A DNA stretch of 64,000 bases from Zongyangia hominis (GTDB taxonomy: Bacteria > Bacillota > Clostridia > Oscillospirales > Ruminococcaceae). Where the stretch lies: contig NZ_JACRTC010000001.1 of the NCBI RefSeq assembly GCF_014385095.1, positions 248,001 through 312,000 on the forward strand, written 5' to 3'. The notes beneath the pieces were generated by a model that worked only from the letters and a program-made list of their open reading frames with translations, was not told where the DNA came from and ran no database searches. The translations under genes were made by a program, and so were the position numbers. Shown here in pieces: positions 7,672 to 16,856 of this stretch. How positions within the stretch are numbered: the stretch's first letter is position 1; every line of letters begins with the position of its first letter.

Positions 7672-8882
7672 AAAAATTGACCGCGGCGCTGCTTGCCGCT
7701 TTGCTGCTCCTCCTTTTCGCCGTCCCGGCCTTTGCCGAAATCGAGGTGGAGGATGAAAGCTACTACCAGAAATTCAAAGGGCAGGGTATTTCCATCAACG
7801 TCTACAACTGGGGCGAGTATATTTCCGACGGCGCCGAAGAGGGGACCATCAACGTCAACAAGGAGTTTGAGGACCTCACCGGCATCAAGGTCAACTACTC
7901 CACCTTCGCCTCCAACGAGGAGCTGTACGCCAAGCTCAAAAGCGGCGGCGCCAACTACGACATCATCATCCCCTCCGACTACATGATCGGCCGGATGATC
8001 AAGGAAAATATGCTCGAGCCCCTCAATTTCGAGAATATTCCCGCTTTCAAAAACATCAGCTCTCAGTTTGTTAACCCCATCTATGACCCGGACAACGCCT
8101 ACTCGGTGCCCTACACCTGGGGCACGGTGGGCATCATTTACAACACCACCATGGTCGACGGCGACGTGGACAGCTGGGACATCCTATGGGACGCCCGCTA
8201 CATGGGGGACATTTTGATGTTCGCCAATTCCCGGGACGCCTTCGCCATCGCGCAAAAGCGGCTGGGCTACTCCTTTAACACCGGGAACCCGGACGAGTTG
8301 GAGAAGGCAGCCGAGAGCCTCAAGGAGCAAAAGCCCTTGGTGCAGGCCTATGTCATGGACGAAATCTTCGATAAGATGCAGGCGGGGGAGGCGGCCTTGG
8401 CCCCCTATTACGCTGGGGACGCCATCACCATGATCGCCGACAACCCCGACCTCGCCTTCGCCGTACCCCGGGAGGGTACCAACCGGTTTGTGGACGCCAT
8501 CTGCATCCCCAAGGGGAGCCAGCAGCAAGAGGCGGCGGAGATGTATATCAACTTCCTCTGTGAGCCGGAGGTGGGCCTTGCCAACTGCGAATATATCGGT
8601 TACTCCACCCCCAACGACGCGGCCATGGAGCTGCTTGACGACGAGATGAGGAATAATCCCATCGCCTATCCCTCCGAAGAGGTGCTCCAGAATACCGAGA
8701 CCTTCCTCAGCTTGGATGACGACGCCAACAAGCTGATGGACAAACTCTGGACCGACATCATGAGCACCAACGAAGGGACCAATCAGTGGCTCATCCCGGT
8801 CTTCTTAGTGCTGTGTATCGTGGCTTCCATCACCATCAACGTGGTGCGTCGCATCCGCAAAAAGCGGGACAGTATGTATTAA
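7668..8882 (+). CDS. potD: Polyamine-binding protein PotD, membrane-anchored variant
   Basis: 404 residues. A Sec signal peptide (MKKLTAALLA, hydrophobic core, cleavage after AFA at about 23) has no lipobox cysteine. The mature part is a periplasmic-binding-protein fold of the PotD/PotF type (NVYNWGEYISDG near the start, PYTWGTVGIIYNT, then YAGDAITMI). Gram-positive PotD proteins are usually lipoproteins. Here the C-terminus instead carries a membrane segment at about 374-394, followed by a basic tail (RRIRKKRD), so the binding domain is probably tethered from its C-terminal end. It is the last gene of the operon and is followed by a terminator. Confidence 0.93.
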   Translation: MKKLTAALLAALLLLLFAVPAFAEIEVEDESYYQKFKGQGISINVYNWGEYISDGAEEGTINVNKEFEDLTGIKVNYSTFASNEELYAKLKSGGANYDIIIPSDYMIGRMIKENMLEPLNFENIPAFKNISSQFVNPIYDPDNAYSVPYTWGTVGIIYNTTMVDGDVDSWDILWDARYMGDILMFANSRDAFAIAQKRLGYSFNTGNPDELEKAAESLKEQKPLVQAYVMDEIFDKMQAGEAALAPYYAGDAITMIADNPDLAFAVPREGTNRFVDAICIPKGSQQQEAAEMYINFLCEPEVGLANCEYIGYSTPNDAAMELLDDEMRNNPIAYPSEEVLQNTETFLSLDDDANKLMDKLWTDIMSTNEGTNQWLIPVFLVLCIVASITINVVRRIRKKRDSMY

Positions 8883-8891
8883 GTGTAAAAA

Positions 8892-8921
8892 ACAGCCGCA
8901 CATTTGTGCGGTTGTTTTTTT
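8892..8921 (+). terminator. Intrinsic terminator after potD
   Basis: A ten-pair stem (8892-8901 with 8906-8915, one G-T pair) with loop ATTT runs into a T tract. Confidence 0.88.
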
Positions 8922-8922
8922 A

Positions 8923-9194
8923 TCGAGAGTGCGGTGTCCGGAGGCCAGAGAGAGCGGCGCTATAATAGGATGCTGTGGTGACAAAAGGCGTACCATATCC
9001 GCCGTCCCTGTAGTGGCCATCGCTTTTTTTGGCTGCATTTTGGCCCAGAGTCCTCCCGTTTCCCAGCCCCGCCGCCTGATTTTTTTCAGGCGGCGGGGCT
9101 TTTTGTGTGGCGGCGAAATTTTCCACCGCTGAATGAAATCGGTGGAAAATGGAAAACTACCCATGAATACCTAGGGGGAAAGGATGAACCTGTG
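8923..9194. other. Gene-free gap with a second strong hairpin
   Basis: No convincing gene. A TATAAT box stands at 8961-8966 without a good -35. A 15-base-pair GC-rich stem (9065-9079 with 9086-9100) is followed by TTTTTG. Together these could delimit a short transcript of about 130 bases, or a leader attenuator of the glucan synthase gene. Neither can be decided from sequence alone. Confidence 0.3.
9065..9105 (+). terminator. Strong hairpin-T tract ahead of the glucan synthase
   Basis: A perfect 15-base-pair stem (9065-9079 with 9086-9100) with a six-T loop is followed by five T. It is a bidirectional-looking terminator located 90 bases before the start codon, so it may act as an attenuator. 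Confidence 0.75.
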
Positions 9195-12100
9195 ATGCAA
9201 AGGGATCGGTCCACGCCATCGGGTGGACATCAGGAGAAAAAGCGGGGGAGCTGCCGGAAGCTCATGCGGCGATTGAGGGAAAACCGGGCGGCGATGAAGG
9301 CCGCCTTTGTCCGGATTCAGTCGTCCGACAGCGAAATCGAGGGGGCCGAGCGGTGGCTCTACGACAATTTTTACATCATCGAACGGGAGAGCAAGAACTG
9401 CCTGCGGGCGCTGGCGGGACTGCGCCGCCTGCCCTTGGGGGAGGACGGACTGCCGGTGATCTTTACCCTTCTTTCCTCCCAGGTGACGGCTCCCCAGAAG
9501 ACTCTGGAGGAGGGTATGCTCCTTTCCCTTCTCGAGCAGGCGCAGAAGGACGCGCCCTTTTGCTGGGAGGAGCTGTGCGCCGTCAAATCTCTTTTGCAGG
9601 CGTCGGCCCTGCTTCTGTGTGCCGACGGGGTGGCCCGGGAACGGGAGGAGGATCTCAGTTATGGGGTGCGGCTCCTCATCTCGCTGGAGGGCGTCAATTT
9701 CCGGCATCTGAGCGCCGCCGTCAGCCGGGTGGCGGCGCTCTATGAGCGGGATCCGGCGGGCGTTTACCCCAAGATGGACGAGGAATCGAGGGAGGAATAC
9801 TGCCGTCTGACGGCGCTCCTCGCCCGCCGGCGGGGGATGGACGAAGTCACGCTGGCCGAAGAAATCCTCCTCGAAGCCCAGCGGGCCGTCAAGGAAAACG
9901 GGAGAAGGGAGCCGGGCCGGAAAGAAGGCGGGGAGGACGCCGGCCGCGGGGAAAAAAGCAAAGAGACCTCCGCGTTCGACGAAGAGGAGACTTTTTTCCG
10001 CGCCATGGGGGAAAAGCGGGCCCATGTGGGCTGGTATCTCCTCCACGACAACGTCCTCACCCGGAAGTGGAAACTGCGGGGTATTTTGCTTCTTGCAGGC
10101 GCGGCGGGAATCAGCCTGGGCCTTTCGCTCGGGCTCAGTTTTTGGATGGGAAGCGGCTGGCTCTGGCTGCTGCTTTTGTTGCCGGTGTGGGAAGTGGTGA
10201 AGACCTGCTTAGAGCCCCTCCTCATGCGGGGAGTGGAGGCGGCGTTTCTGCCCCGGATGGAGCTGCCCGGCGGCGTGCCAAAAGCGGCGCGGACCTTGGT
10301 GGTCATTTCCACCCTGCTCCCCTCAGCCGGGGACATAGGACAGTGGGAGGAAAGGCTTAAGAAGATGGCCCACGCCGCCGGGCAGGGGGACATCGGATTT
10401 CTCCTGCTATGCGACTACAAGGTGGCCCCCTATCCGGAGGACCCCGTGGACGCCTCCCGTAAAAGGGCGGCGGAGCAGATGATGGGCCGCCTCAACGCCG
10501 AGCAGGGGGAGCGTTTTTTCCTCTTTTTGCGGCCCCGCCGCTTTAGTAAGACCCAAAACATGTATAGCGGCTGGGAGCGCAAGCGGGGCGCGATCACCGA
10601 GCTTGTACGGCTCATCAAAACCGGGGAGGACGGCGGCGGCTTCTTGGTGGGGGACAAAGCCTGGCTGCGGGGGACGAAATATCTGCTGGCCCTGGACGCG
10701 GACACGGGGCTCACCTTTGACTGCGTGCCCATGCTGGTGGCCGCGGCCGAGCACCCCTTTTGCCGGCCCGTCGTCGACCCCCGCCACCGGGTGGTGGCCG
10801 AGGGCTTCGGCATCCTGGCCCCCCGCATCGTCAATGCCCTCCCCGACGGGAAGCGGACCCCCTTTTCCGCCGTCATGGCCGGGTCGGCGGGCATCACGCC
10901 CTACGAAAAGCGGGCGGGAGAAGTCTATCAGGACCTGTTCGGTTCCTCCCTCTTCTGCGGCAAGGGGCTTATTGAGGTAAACGCCTTTTCCGTCGTGCTC
11001 GAGGACCGGTGGGAGGAAAACCGGATTCTCAGCCACGACATATTGGAGGGCGGGTACCTTCGTACCGCCTTAGTCAGCGACGTGGAGCTCACCGACGGCT
11101 TCCCCGCCTCCATGGGCGGCTGGATGCTCCGGCTCCACCGCTGGATCCGGGGGGACTGGCAGAACCTACCCTTTTTGGGGCGGGTGCTCCACAAGGGGGA
11201 AGAAACGGAAAAAAATCCCCTGTCGATGCTCAGCCGCTGCCAGCTCTTTGACAACCTGCGCCGGAGTCTGACGCCGGTGCTTTCCTATGCCTGCGTCCTG
11301 GCATCCCCCTTCTTTGCAAGACCGGCAGCCGCCCTGCTCGCGGCGGCGGGGGTGCTGGGAGTCATCTTTCCCTTCCTGCTGGGAGCCGTGCGTGCGGTCG
11401 TCTCCGGCGGGGCGTTCATGCTCTGCCGCCGCTACTACGGCGACGCCCTCCCCGACGCGGGGGAGCGGCTCATGCAGGCGCTCTTTGCTCTGGTGATGCT
11501 CCCCAAACAGGCCCTCGTCTCCCTGGACGCCTGTCTGCGGGCGCTCTACCGGCGCTTTCTCTCCCATAAAAACCTCTTGGAGTGGCAGACCGCGGCCCAG
11601 AGCGAGCAGGGCCGGGGCGGCTTCTGGCGGACCTTGGCGGGGTTTTGGTTGGTGATCCTACTGAGCGTTCCTCTGCTCTTTGCCCCCTACGGCTTCGTCC
11701 GGATTTTGGGGCTTATTTTCCTCTCTTCGCCTTTAGTGGCCTTCTTTACCGCGCGCAAATCCCGGGGGAAAAAGCCGGCTTTCAGCGGCGCGCAGCGGGA
11801 AAAGCTCTTGGGGTACTGCGCCAGAATGTGGCGGTTTTATGAGGAGCTGTGCGGGGAGGAGGACCACTTTCTGCCCCCGGACAACATCCAGATGGCCCCC
11901 ATGCAGATGGTGGCCCACCGCACCAGCCCCACCAACATCGGGCTGATGATGCTCAGCACCCTGGCCGCCCGGGACCTGGGGCTCATTGACACGGGAACCA
12001 TGGCGGGAAAGCTCTGCCGCGCCATGGGCTCGGTGGAACAGATGAAGAAATACCGGGGCAATCTCTATAACTGGTACGACACCCGCACCTTGGAGCCCCT

Positions 12101-15100
12101 TTCCCCCCGCTTTGTGTCCAGCGTGGACAGCGGCAATCTTTTGTGCTTTCTCATCTCCCTCAAGGAGGGGCTGCGGGAATATGCGGGGGAGGACGGGCGT
12201 ATCGAGTCCCTCATTTCCCGGATGGAGAAGTGTGTCCGGGGGGCGGACCTGGCCGTCTTTTATGACAAAAACCGGGACCTTTTCCGGGTGGGCTACGATG
12301 CGGAGGGGGAGAAGCTGGGGGAATCCTGCTACGATTTTCTCATGAGCGAGGCGCGGATGCTCAGTTACTACGCGGTGGCCGCCCGGCAAGTACCCAAGCG
12401 CCACTGGGGAAGACTCAGCCGCGCCATGTCTCGGCTGGGGTCCTACGCGGGACCGGTCTCCTGGACCGGGACCATGTTCGAGTACTTTATGCCCCATCTG
12501 GTGCTGCCCGCCTACGAAGGGTCCCTCTTAAGCGAGGGACTGCGCTACGCCATCCACTGCCAGCGCCGCCGGGTGCGGGGCCTGGCCACGCCGTGGGGCA
12601 TCTCAGAGAGCGGATACTACCGCTTTGACAACCAAATGGTCTACCAGTACAAGGCCCACGGCGTCCAGAAGCTGGGCGTCAAGCGGGACCTGGATAAGGA
12701 ACTGGTCGTTTCCCCCTATTCCACCTTTTTGGCGCTGCCCTTCTGCCCCCAGACGGCCATGAAGAACCTGGACCGTCTGTCGTCTTTGGGGCTCATGGGG
12801 AAATACGGCTTTTATGAGGCCGTCGATTTTACCAAGGCGCGCATCGGCAACCAGAGCATGGCGGTGGTGCGCTCCTTTATGGCCCACCACGTGGGCATGA
12901 GCATCGTCGCGTCCGTTAACGCTCTGATGGACAACCGCTTTGTCCGGCGCTTTCTCCGGGACGGGGAGATGAGCGGATGCGACGCCATCCTCCGGGAGAA
13001 GGTCCACCGGGACACGGTGATGCTCGGGCTGATGAACGGGCGGGACGGACCCCGCAAAAGGGAAGAGCCAAAACCATACAGGGAGGAATATGTTTTGATG
13101 CAGCCGCAAAACCCGAGAGCGCAGCTGCTCTCCAACACCGAGCTCAGCGGCGTCTACACCGATCTGGGCGCGGGACACCTGGACTATCACGGCATGAACG
13201 CCACCCGGAAGAGCCGAGATCTTTTGCGGGGGCCGGAGGGGTGCTATGCGCTGCTCTCGTCGGGCGGGAAGACCATGAGCCTGACCCCCGCGCCCTACTA
13301 CGACCCAAGCGTCGACTACCACACCGCTTTTTCGGACACCAGCGTCGCTTACCACGGGGCGGCACAGGGCTTAGAAACGTCGATGGAGTGCGCCGTTCAC
13401 GGGAGCCTTAGCGCGGAGCTCAGGCAGATCATCGTGCGCAACACCGGCTCCCAAAAAAGAAACGTGTCCCTGCTTCTCTATTTTGAGCCGGTGATGGCGC
13501 CCGAACGGGACTACACCGCCCATCCGGCCTTTTCCAAGCTCTTTGTGGAGGGGGAGCTCTGTGGGGACAAGGACATCCTCCTCTTCCATCGCCGGGGCGC
13601 TCAAAAGGAGATGGCGCTGGCCGCCGGGTTCTTAGATAAGGAACAGGAGTTTTCCTATGAACTGAAAAAAGACGCCCTCTTTGATTCCCGGCTGGGGATG
13701 GAGAGCCTCAAAAACTTCCCCAAGAAAGAGTTTCACGGCGGCACCGGGGTGCCCGACTGTGTCTGCGCCGTGCGCCTTTCCTTTCCCCTTCCTCCCAAAG
13801 GGAAAAAGGAATTGACCTTCCTCACCTGCGTGGGGGAGGACCGGGAGGCCGCCCTCTCCGCCATGGCGCGGCTGCGGCGGATGCCCAGAGAGGAAGTGGA
13901 GAAGGTGGCCAAGAACCCGGAGAGCATGGAAAGCGCCGTGGGCCGCTGCCGCAGCGAGGTGCTGAGTCATCTCAACTACCCCCAATATGACTGCCGGGAG
14001 AATATGGAGGCCCTCCGGGAGAACACCCTGGGCCAGCAGGGGCTTTGGAGGCTCGGCATCTCGGGGGATTTGCCGGTGGTGCTCCTGCCCATGTACAGCG
14101 CCGGGGACGGGGAGCGGCTGCGGGTCTATTTGGAGGCCCAGCAGTCCCTTAGGCTGGGCGGACAATTATTTGACCTGGCCGTGTGCTACGACAGCCGGGA
14201 AAACGGGCAGGAGCACTGTGAGAAGCTGGCCCGGCGGATGCTTACCCAGTGCGGGAGCGAACCGTATCTCGGCGCGCCGGGGGGCGTTTTCCTCGTCGAC
14301 CGGGCGGATATTTCCCCCGAGACGGTCACTTTGCTGGAAGCGGCGGCCTGCCACATCGCGCCCAAGTCCATGGCCCGGATGAGCCGTCCTCTGCGGGGAT
14401 TCAGACCCATGGCCGTGGAGAGGAGCGCACCCAGAAATACGGCCCCCGCGGCGGGACTGCGGGTGGAAGGAGGCACCTTTGTGGAAGAAAAATTCTATGT
14501 GGATAAGCGCTCCCCCCTCCCGTACAGCCACGCCCTGTGCAATCCCACCTTCGGCACCCTGCTCTCCGACAGCGCGTTGGGCTTTAGCTGGGCTGTCAAT
14601 TCAAGAGAATGCCGCCTGACCCCCTGGCAAAACGACAGCGCCCGGGACAACCGGGGGGAGGCGCTGCTGCTGCGCTGTTCGGGCCGGGAATATGATCTAT
14701 TAAACGGCGCCCAGGCGGTGTTCGAGGCGGGGAGGGCCTCCTACTATGGGGTGTGCGGGGATGTAAACACCGAAATTACGGTGAGCGTACCGGCGCGGGG
14801 AAGCGTCAAGCACATCGACGTCACGCTGGAAAACCGCTCCAACCGGGATTTGCATATCGAAGCGGCCTACTACACCGAGCCGGTGCTGGGAGTGCTGCGG
14901 GATCAGAGCAAATATATCCAAGGGGAAGTGAAGGGCCGCACCCTCTTACTCCACAACCCCTATAATACGGCGGTCCCCTCCTATGCCGCCCTCGCTTCCA
15001 GCGAGCCGGCGGAGTTCCTCTTCGACCGGGCAGCCTTTTGGAGCGGGGAGTGGGGGAGCGAATCGGCTCTCCCCAACCCCGACCCCTGCGCGGCGGTGAT

Positions 15101-16745
15101 CGTCAAAAAGAAGCTGCCGCCCCGACGGGCCCGGCATATCCGCTTTATCCTCTCCTTCGCACAGCGGGGAAGCGCCGCGGAGAAGCTCTTGGAGCTTCCC
15201 AATCTCCCGGCCTACACGCCGCCCAATCGGGTGGCGCTCATGGGCCCGGACCAAGCGCTGGACACCCTATTTACCCACTGGCTTCCCTGGCAGGTCTACT
15301 CCGTCCGGGTGGCGGGACGCTGCGCCTTCTATCAAAATTCCGGCGCCTACGGCTTCCGCGACCAGCTCCAGGACGTGGGCGGCCTCTGCCTTTTGGACCC
15401 GCAGACGGCCCGGCGGCACATCATCCGCGCGTCGGCGGTCCAGTTTCGGGAAGGGGACGTGCTCCACTGGTGGCACAACCTGCCCCAAAACGCCGGGGGA
15501 CTGCGGGGCGTGCGGACCCGGTACAGCGACGACCTGGTCTGGCTGCCCTATGTGGCCAGCGAGTACTGGGAGACCACGGGGGACGACAGCCTCTGGTCGG
15601 TGCCCACCGCCTTTTTGGAGGGGGATGTGCTGGCCGACGGGGAACAGGAGCGGTATATGCAGGTGGCCCGGGGGAAGGAGCGGGTCAGCGTCTATGAGCA
15701 TTGCGCCCGGGCCATCGACCGGGCCTATCAGCCGGGGAAGCTGGGCCTGCCCAAAATCGGGGGCGGGGACTGGAACGACGGCTACAACAAGGTGGGCGCT
15801 TCCGGCGCGGGACAAAGCGTGTGGCTGGCCTTATTCTTGTCCATGACCATGGAGCGCTTCCTTCCCGTCTGTAGAAAAATGGGGGACGGTGAGCGGGCCG
15901 AGCGGTACGAGGGGTGGATTGACGCCCTCAAACGGGCGGTGGACGGACACTGCTACCAGGACGGCTACTACCTGCGGGCCTTCTATGACGACGGGACCCC
16001 CATGGGAGCTAAGGAAAACGACGAGTGCCGCATCGACTCCCTGCCCCAGAGCTTCTCTGTTTTGGCGGGACTGCCGGACAAAGGACGGCAGCGCAGCGCC
16101 ATGGACGCGGCCTGGGGGGAACTGGTGGACGAGGACTACGGCATCATCCGCCTCTTCACCCCGCCCTTCCACGAGAGCAGCCAGGAGCCGGGCTACGTCA
16201 AAAACTACCCCCGGGGCATCCGGGAAAACGGCGGCCAGTACACCCACGGGGCCATGTGGTTTGCCATGGCGGCCCTGCGCATGGGGGACGCCGGCAGAGG
16301 GGAGTCCCTCGTAAGGATGCTAAACCCCATCCATCGCTGTGAGGGCCCAAAGCTTGCAAGTGCCTACAAGCTCGAGCCCTACGCCATCGCGGCCGACATC
16401 TATACCAACGACAACTGTTACGGCCGGGGCGGATGGAGCATGTACACGGGCGCCGCGTCCTGGTACTACCGGGTCATTCTGCGGGAACTGCTGGGGCTTC
16501 ATTTTAAGGGCGGAAGCCTGATTATCTCCCCGGTTCTGCCCGAGAGCTGGCCGGGATTCACCGCACAGGTGCGCCTATCTGGAAAAGATTTTGTCATCCA
16601 GGTCAGGCGAGGAGAACGGGATGAAAATCGAGGCATCCCCATTCCCCTTGCTTCCATCGGGGAAAGACTCTCTGTCACCCTGGGGGAGCGCCCCGGGGCG
16701 GATGTCCGGGGACAGGTGGGAGAGATGGGGGTTCCGCTCTCATGA
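9195..16745 (+). CDS. Cyclic beta-1,2-glucan synthase-like protein (GT84-GH189-GH94 architecture)
   Basis: About 2516 residues from the ATG at 9195, which follows AGGGGGAAAGGA; a GTG at 9192 is also possible, while the open frame further upstream runs into the terminator. Residues are approximate. Around 290-340 lie membrane segments, then a GT84-type glycosyltransferase domain (LDADTG donor-binding motif and LHRWIRGDWQ), then more membrane segments (about 690-870). A glucoamylase-like (PF10091/GH189-type) domain follows (about 900-1300; YRFDNQMVYQYKAHGVQKLG). The C-terminal half is a GH94-type phosphorylase-like domain with the acid motif GGGDWNDG near nucleotide 15770. In characterised members UDP-glucose is built into beta-1,2-glucan, which the middle domain cyclises and GH94 trims. 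It stands alone, without an obvious exporter beside it. Confidence 0.88.
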   Translation: MQRDRSTPSGGHQEKKRGSCRKLMRRLRENRAAMKAAFVRIQSSDSEIEGAERWLYDNFYIIERESKNCLRALAGLRRLPLGEDGLPVIFTLLSSQVTAPQKTLEEGMLLSLLEQAQKDAPFCWEELCAVKSLLQASALLLCADGVAREREEDLSYGVRLLISLEGVNFRHLSAAVSRVAALYERDPAGVYPKMDEESREEYCRLTALLARRRGMDEVTLAEEILLEAQRAVKENGRREPGRKEGGEDAGRGEKSKETSAFDEEETFFRAMGEKRAHVGWYLLHDNVLTRKWKLRGILLLAGAAGISLGLSLGLSFWMGSGWLWLLLLLPVWEVVKTCLEPLLMRGVEAAFLPRMELPGGVPKAARTLVVISTLLPSAGDIGQWEERLKKMAHAAGQGDIGFLLLCDYKVAPYPEDPVDASRKRAAEQMMGRLNAEQGERFFLFLRPRRFSKTQNMYSGWERKRGAITELVRLIKTGEDGGGFLVGDKAWLRGTKYLLALDADTGLTFDCVPMLVAAAEHPFCRPVVDPRHRVVAEGFGILAPRIVNALPDGKRTPFSAVMAGSAGITPYEKRAGEVYQDLFGSSLFCGKGLIEVNAFSVVLEDRWEENRILSHDILEGGYLRTALVSDVELTDGFPASMGGWMLRLHRWIRGDWQNLPFLGRVLHKGEETEKNPLSMLSRCQLFDNLRRSLTPVLSYACVLASPFFARPAAALLAAAGVLGVIFPFLLGAVRAVVSGGAFMLCRRYYGDALPDAGERLMQALFALVMLPKQALVSLDACLRALYRRFLSHKNLLEWQTAAQSEQGRGGFWRTLAGFWLVILLSVPLLFAPYGFVRILGLIFLSSPLVAFFTARKSRGKKPAFSGAQREKLLGYCARMWRFYEELCGEEDHFLPPDNIQMAPMQMVAHRTSPTNIGLMMLSTLAARDLGLIDTGTMAGKLCRAMGSVEQMKKYRGNLYNWYDTRTLEPLSPRFVSSVDSGNLLCFLISLKEGLREYAGEDGRIESLISRMEKCVRGADLAVFYDKNRDLFRVGYDAEGEKLGESCYDFLMSEARMLSYYAVAARQVPKRHWGRLSRAMSRLGSYAGPVSWTGTMFEYFMPHLVLPAYEGSLLSEGLRYAIHCQRRRVRGLATPWGISESGYYRFDNQMVYQYKAHGVQKLGVKRDLDKELVVSPYSTFLALPFCPQTAMKNLDRLSSLGLMGKYGFYEAVDFTKARIGNQSMAVVRSFMAHHVGMSIVASVNALMDNRFVRRFLRDGEMSGCDAILREKVHRDTVMLGLMNGRDGPRKREEPKPYREEYVLMQPQNPRAQLLSNTELSGVYTDLGAGHLDYHGMNATRKSRDLLRGPEGCYALLSSGGKTMSLTPAPYYDPSVDYHTAFSDTSVAYHGAAQGLETSMECAVHGSLSAELRQIIVRNTGSQKRNVSLLLYFEPVMAPERDYTAHPAFSKLFVEGELCGDKDILLFHRRGAQKEMALAAGFLDKEQEFSYELKKDALFDSRLGMESLKNFPKKEFHGGTGVPDCVCAVRLSFPLPPKGKKELTFLTCVGEDREAALSAMARLRRMPREEVEKVAKNPESMESAVGRCRSEVLSHLNYPQYDCRENMEALRENTLGQQGLWRLGISGDLPVVLLPMYSAGDGERLRVYLEAQQSLRLGGQLFDLAVCYDSRENGQEHCEKLARRMLTQCGSEPYLGAPGGVFLVDRADISPETVTLLEAAACHIAPKSMARMSRPLRGFRPMAVERSAPRNTAPAAGLRVEGGTFVEEKFYVDKRSPLPYSHALCNPTFGTLLSDSALGFSWAVNSRECRLTPWQNDSARDNRGEALLLRCSGREYDLLNGAQAVFEAGRASYYGVCGDVNTEITVSVPARGSVKHIDVTLENRSNRDLHIEAAYYTEPVLGVLRDQSKYIQGEVKGRTLLLHNPYNTAVPSYAALASSEPAEFLFDRAAFWSGEWGSESALPNPDPCAAVIVKKKLPPRRARHIRFILSFAQRGSAAEKLLELPNLPAYTPPNRVALMGPDQALDTLFTHWLPWQVYSVRVAGRCAFYQNSGAYGFRDQLQDVGGLCLLDPQTARRHIIRASAVQFREGDVLHWWHNLPQNAGGLRGVRTRYSDDLVWLPYVASEYWETTGDDSLWSVPTAFLEGDVLADGEQERYMQVARGKERVSVYEHCARAIDRAYQPGKLGLPKIGGGDWNDGYNKVGASGAGQSVWLALFLSMTMERFLPVCRKMGDGERAERYEGWIDALKRAVDGHCYQDGYYLRAFYDDGTPMGAKENDECRIDSLPQSFSVLAGLPDKGRQRSAMDAAWGELVDEDYGIIRLFTPPFHESSQEPGYVKNYPRGIRENGGQYTHGAMWFAMAALRMGDAGRGESLVRMLNPIHRCEGPKLASAYKLEPYAIAADIYTNDNCYGRGGWSMYTGAASWYYRVILRELLGLHFKGGSLIISPVLPESWPGFTAQVRLSGKDFVIQVRRGERDENRGIPIPLASIGERLSVTLGERPGADVRGQVGEMGVPLS

Positions 16746-16772
16746 ACAAAGAGTGAACGGAGAAGAAAGCGA

Positions 16773-16801
16773 TTGATTAACGATGGAAAAAATAGTATGA
16801 T
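16773..16801 (+). promoter_or_regulatory. Promoter of the M16-lgt-folD operon
   Basis: -35 TTGATT (16773-16778) and -10 TATGAT (16796-16801) with a 17-base spacer, about 50 bases before the first start codon. Confidence 0.6.
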
Positions 16802-16856
16802 AGTAAGGAAAACGCGGGCGGGACTTGTCCGCAATCCAACCGGAGGAGAGAGACAG

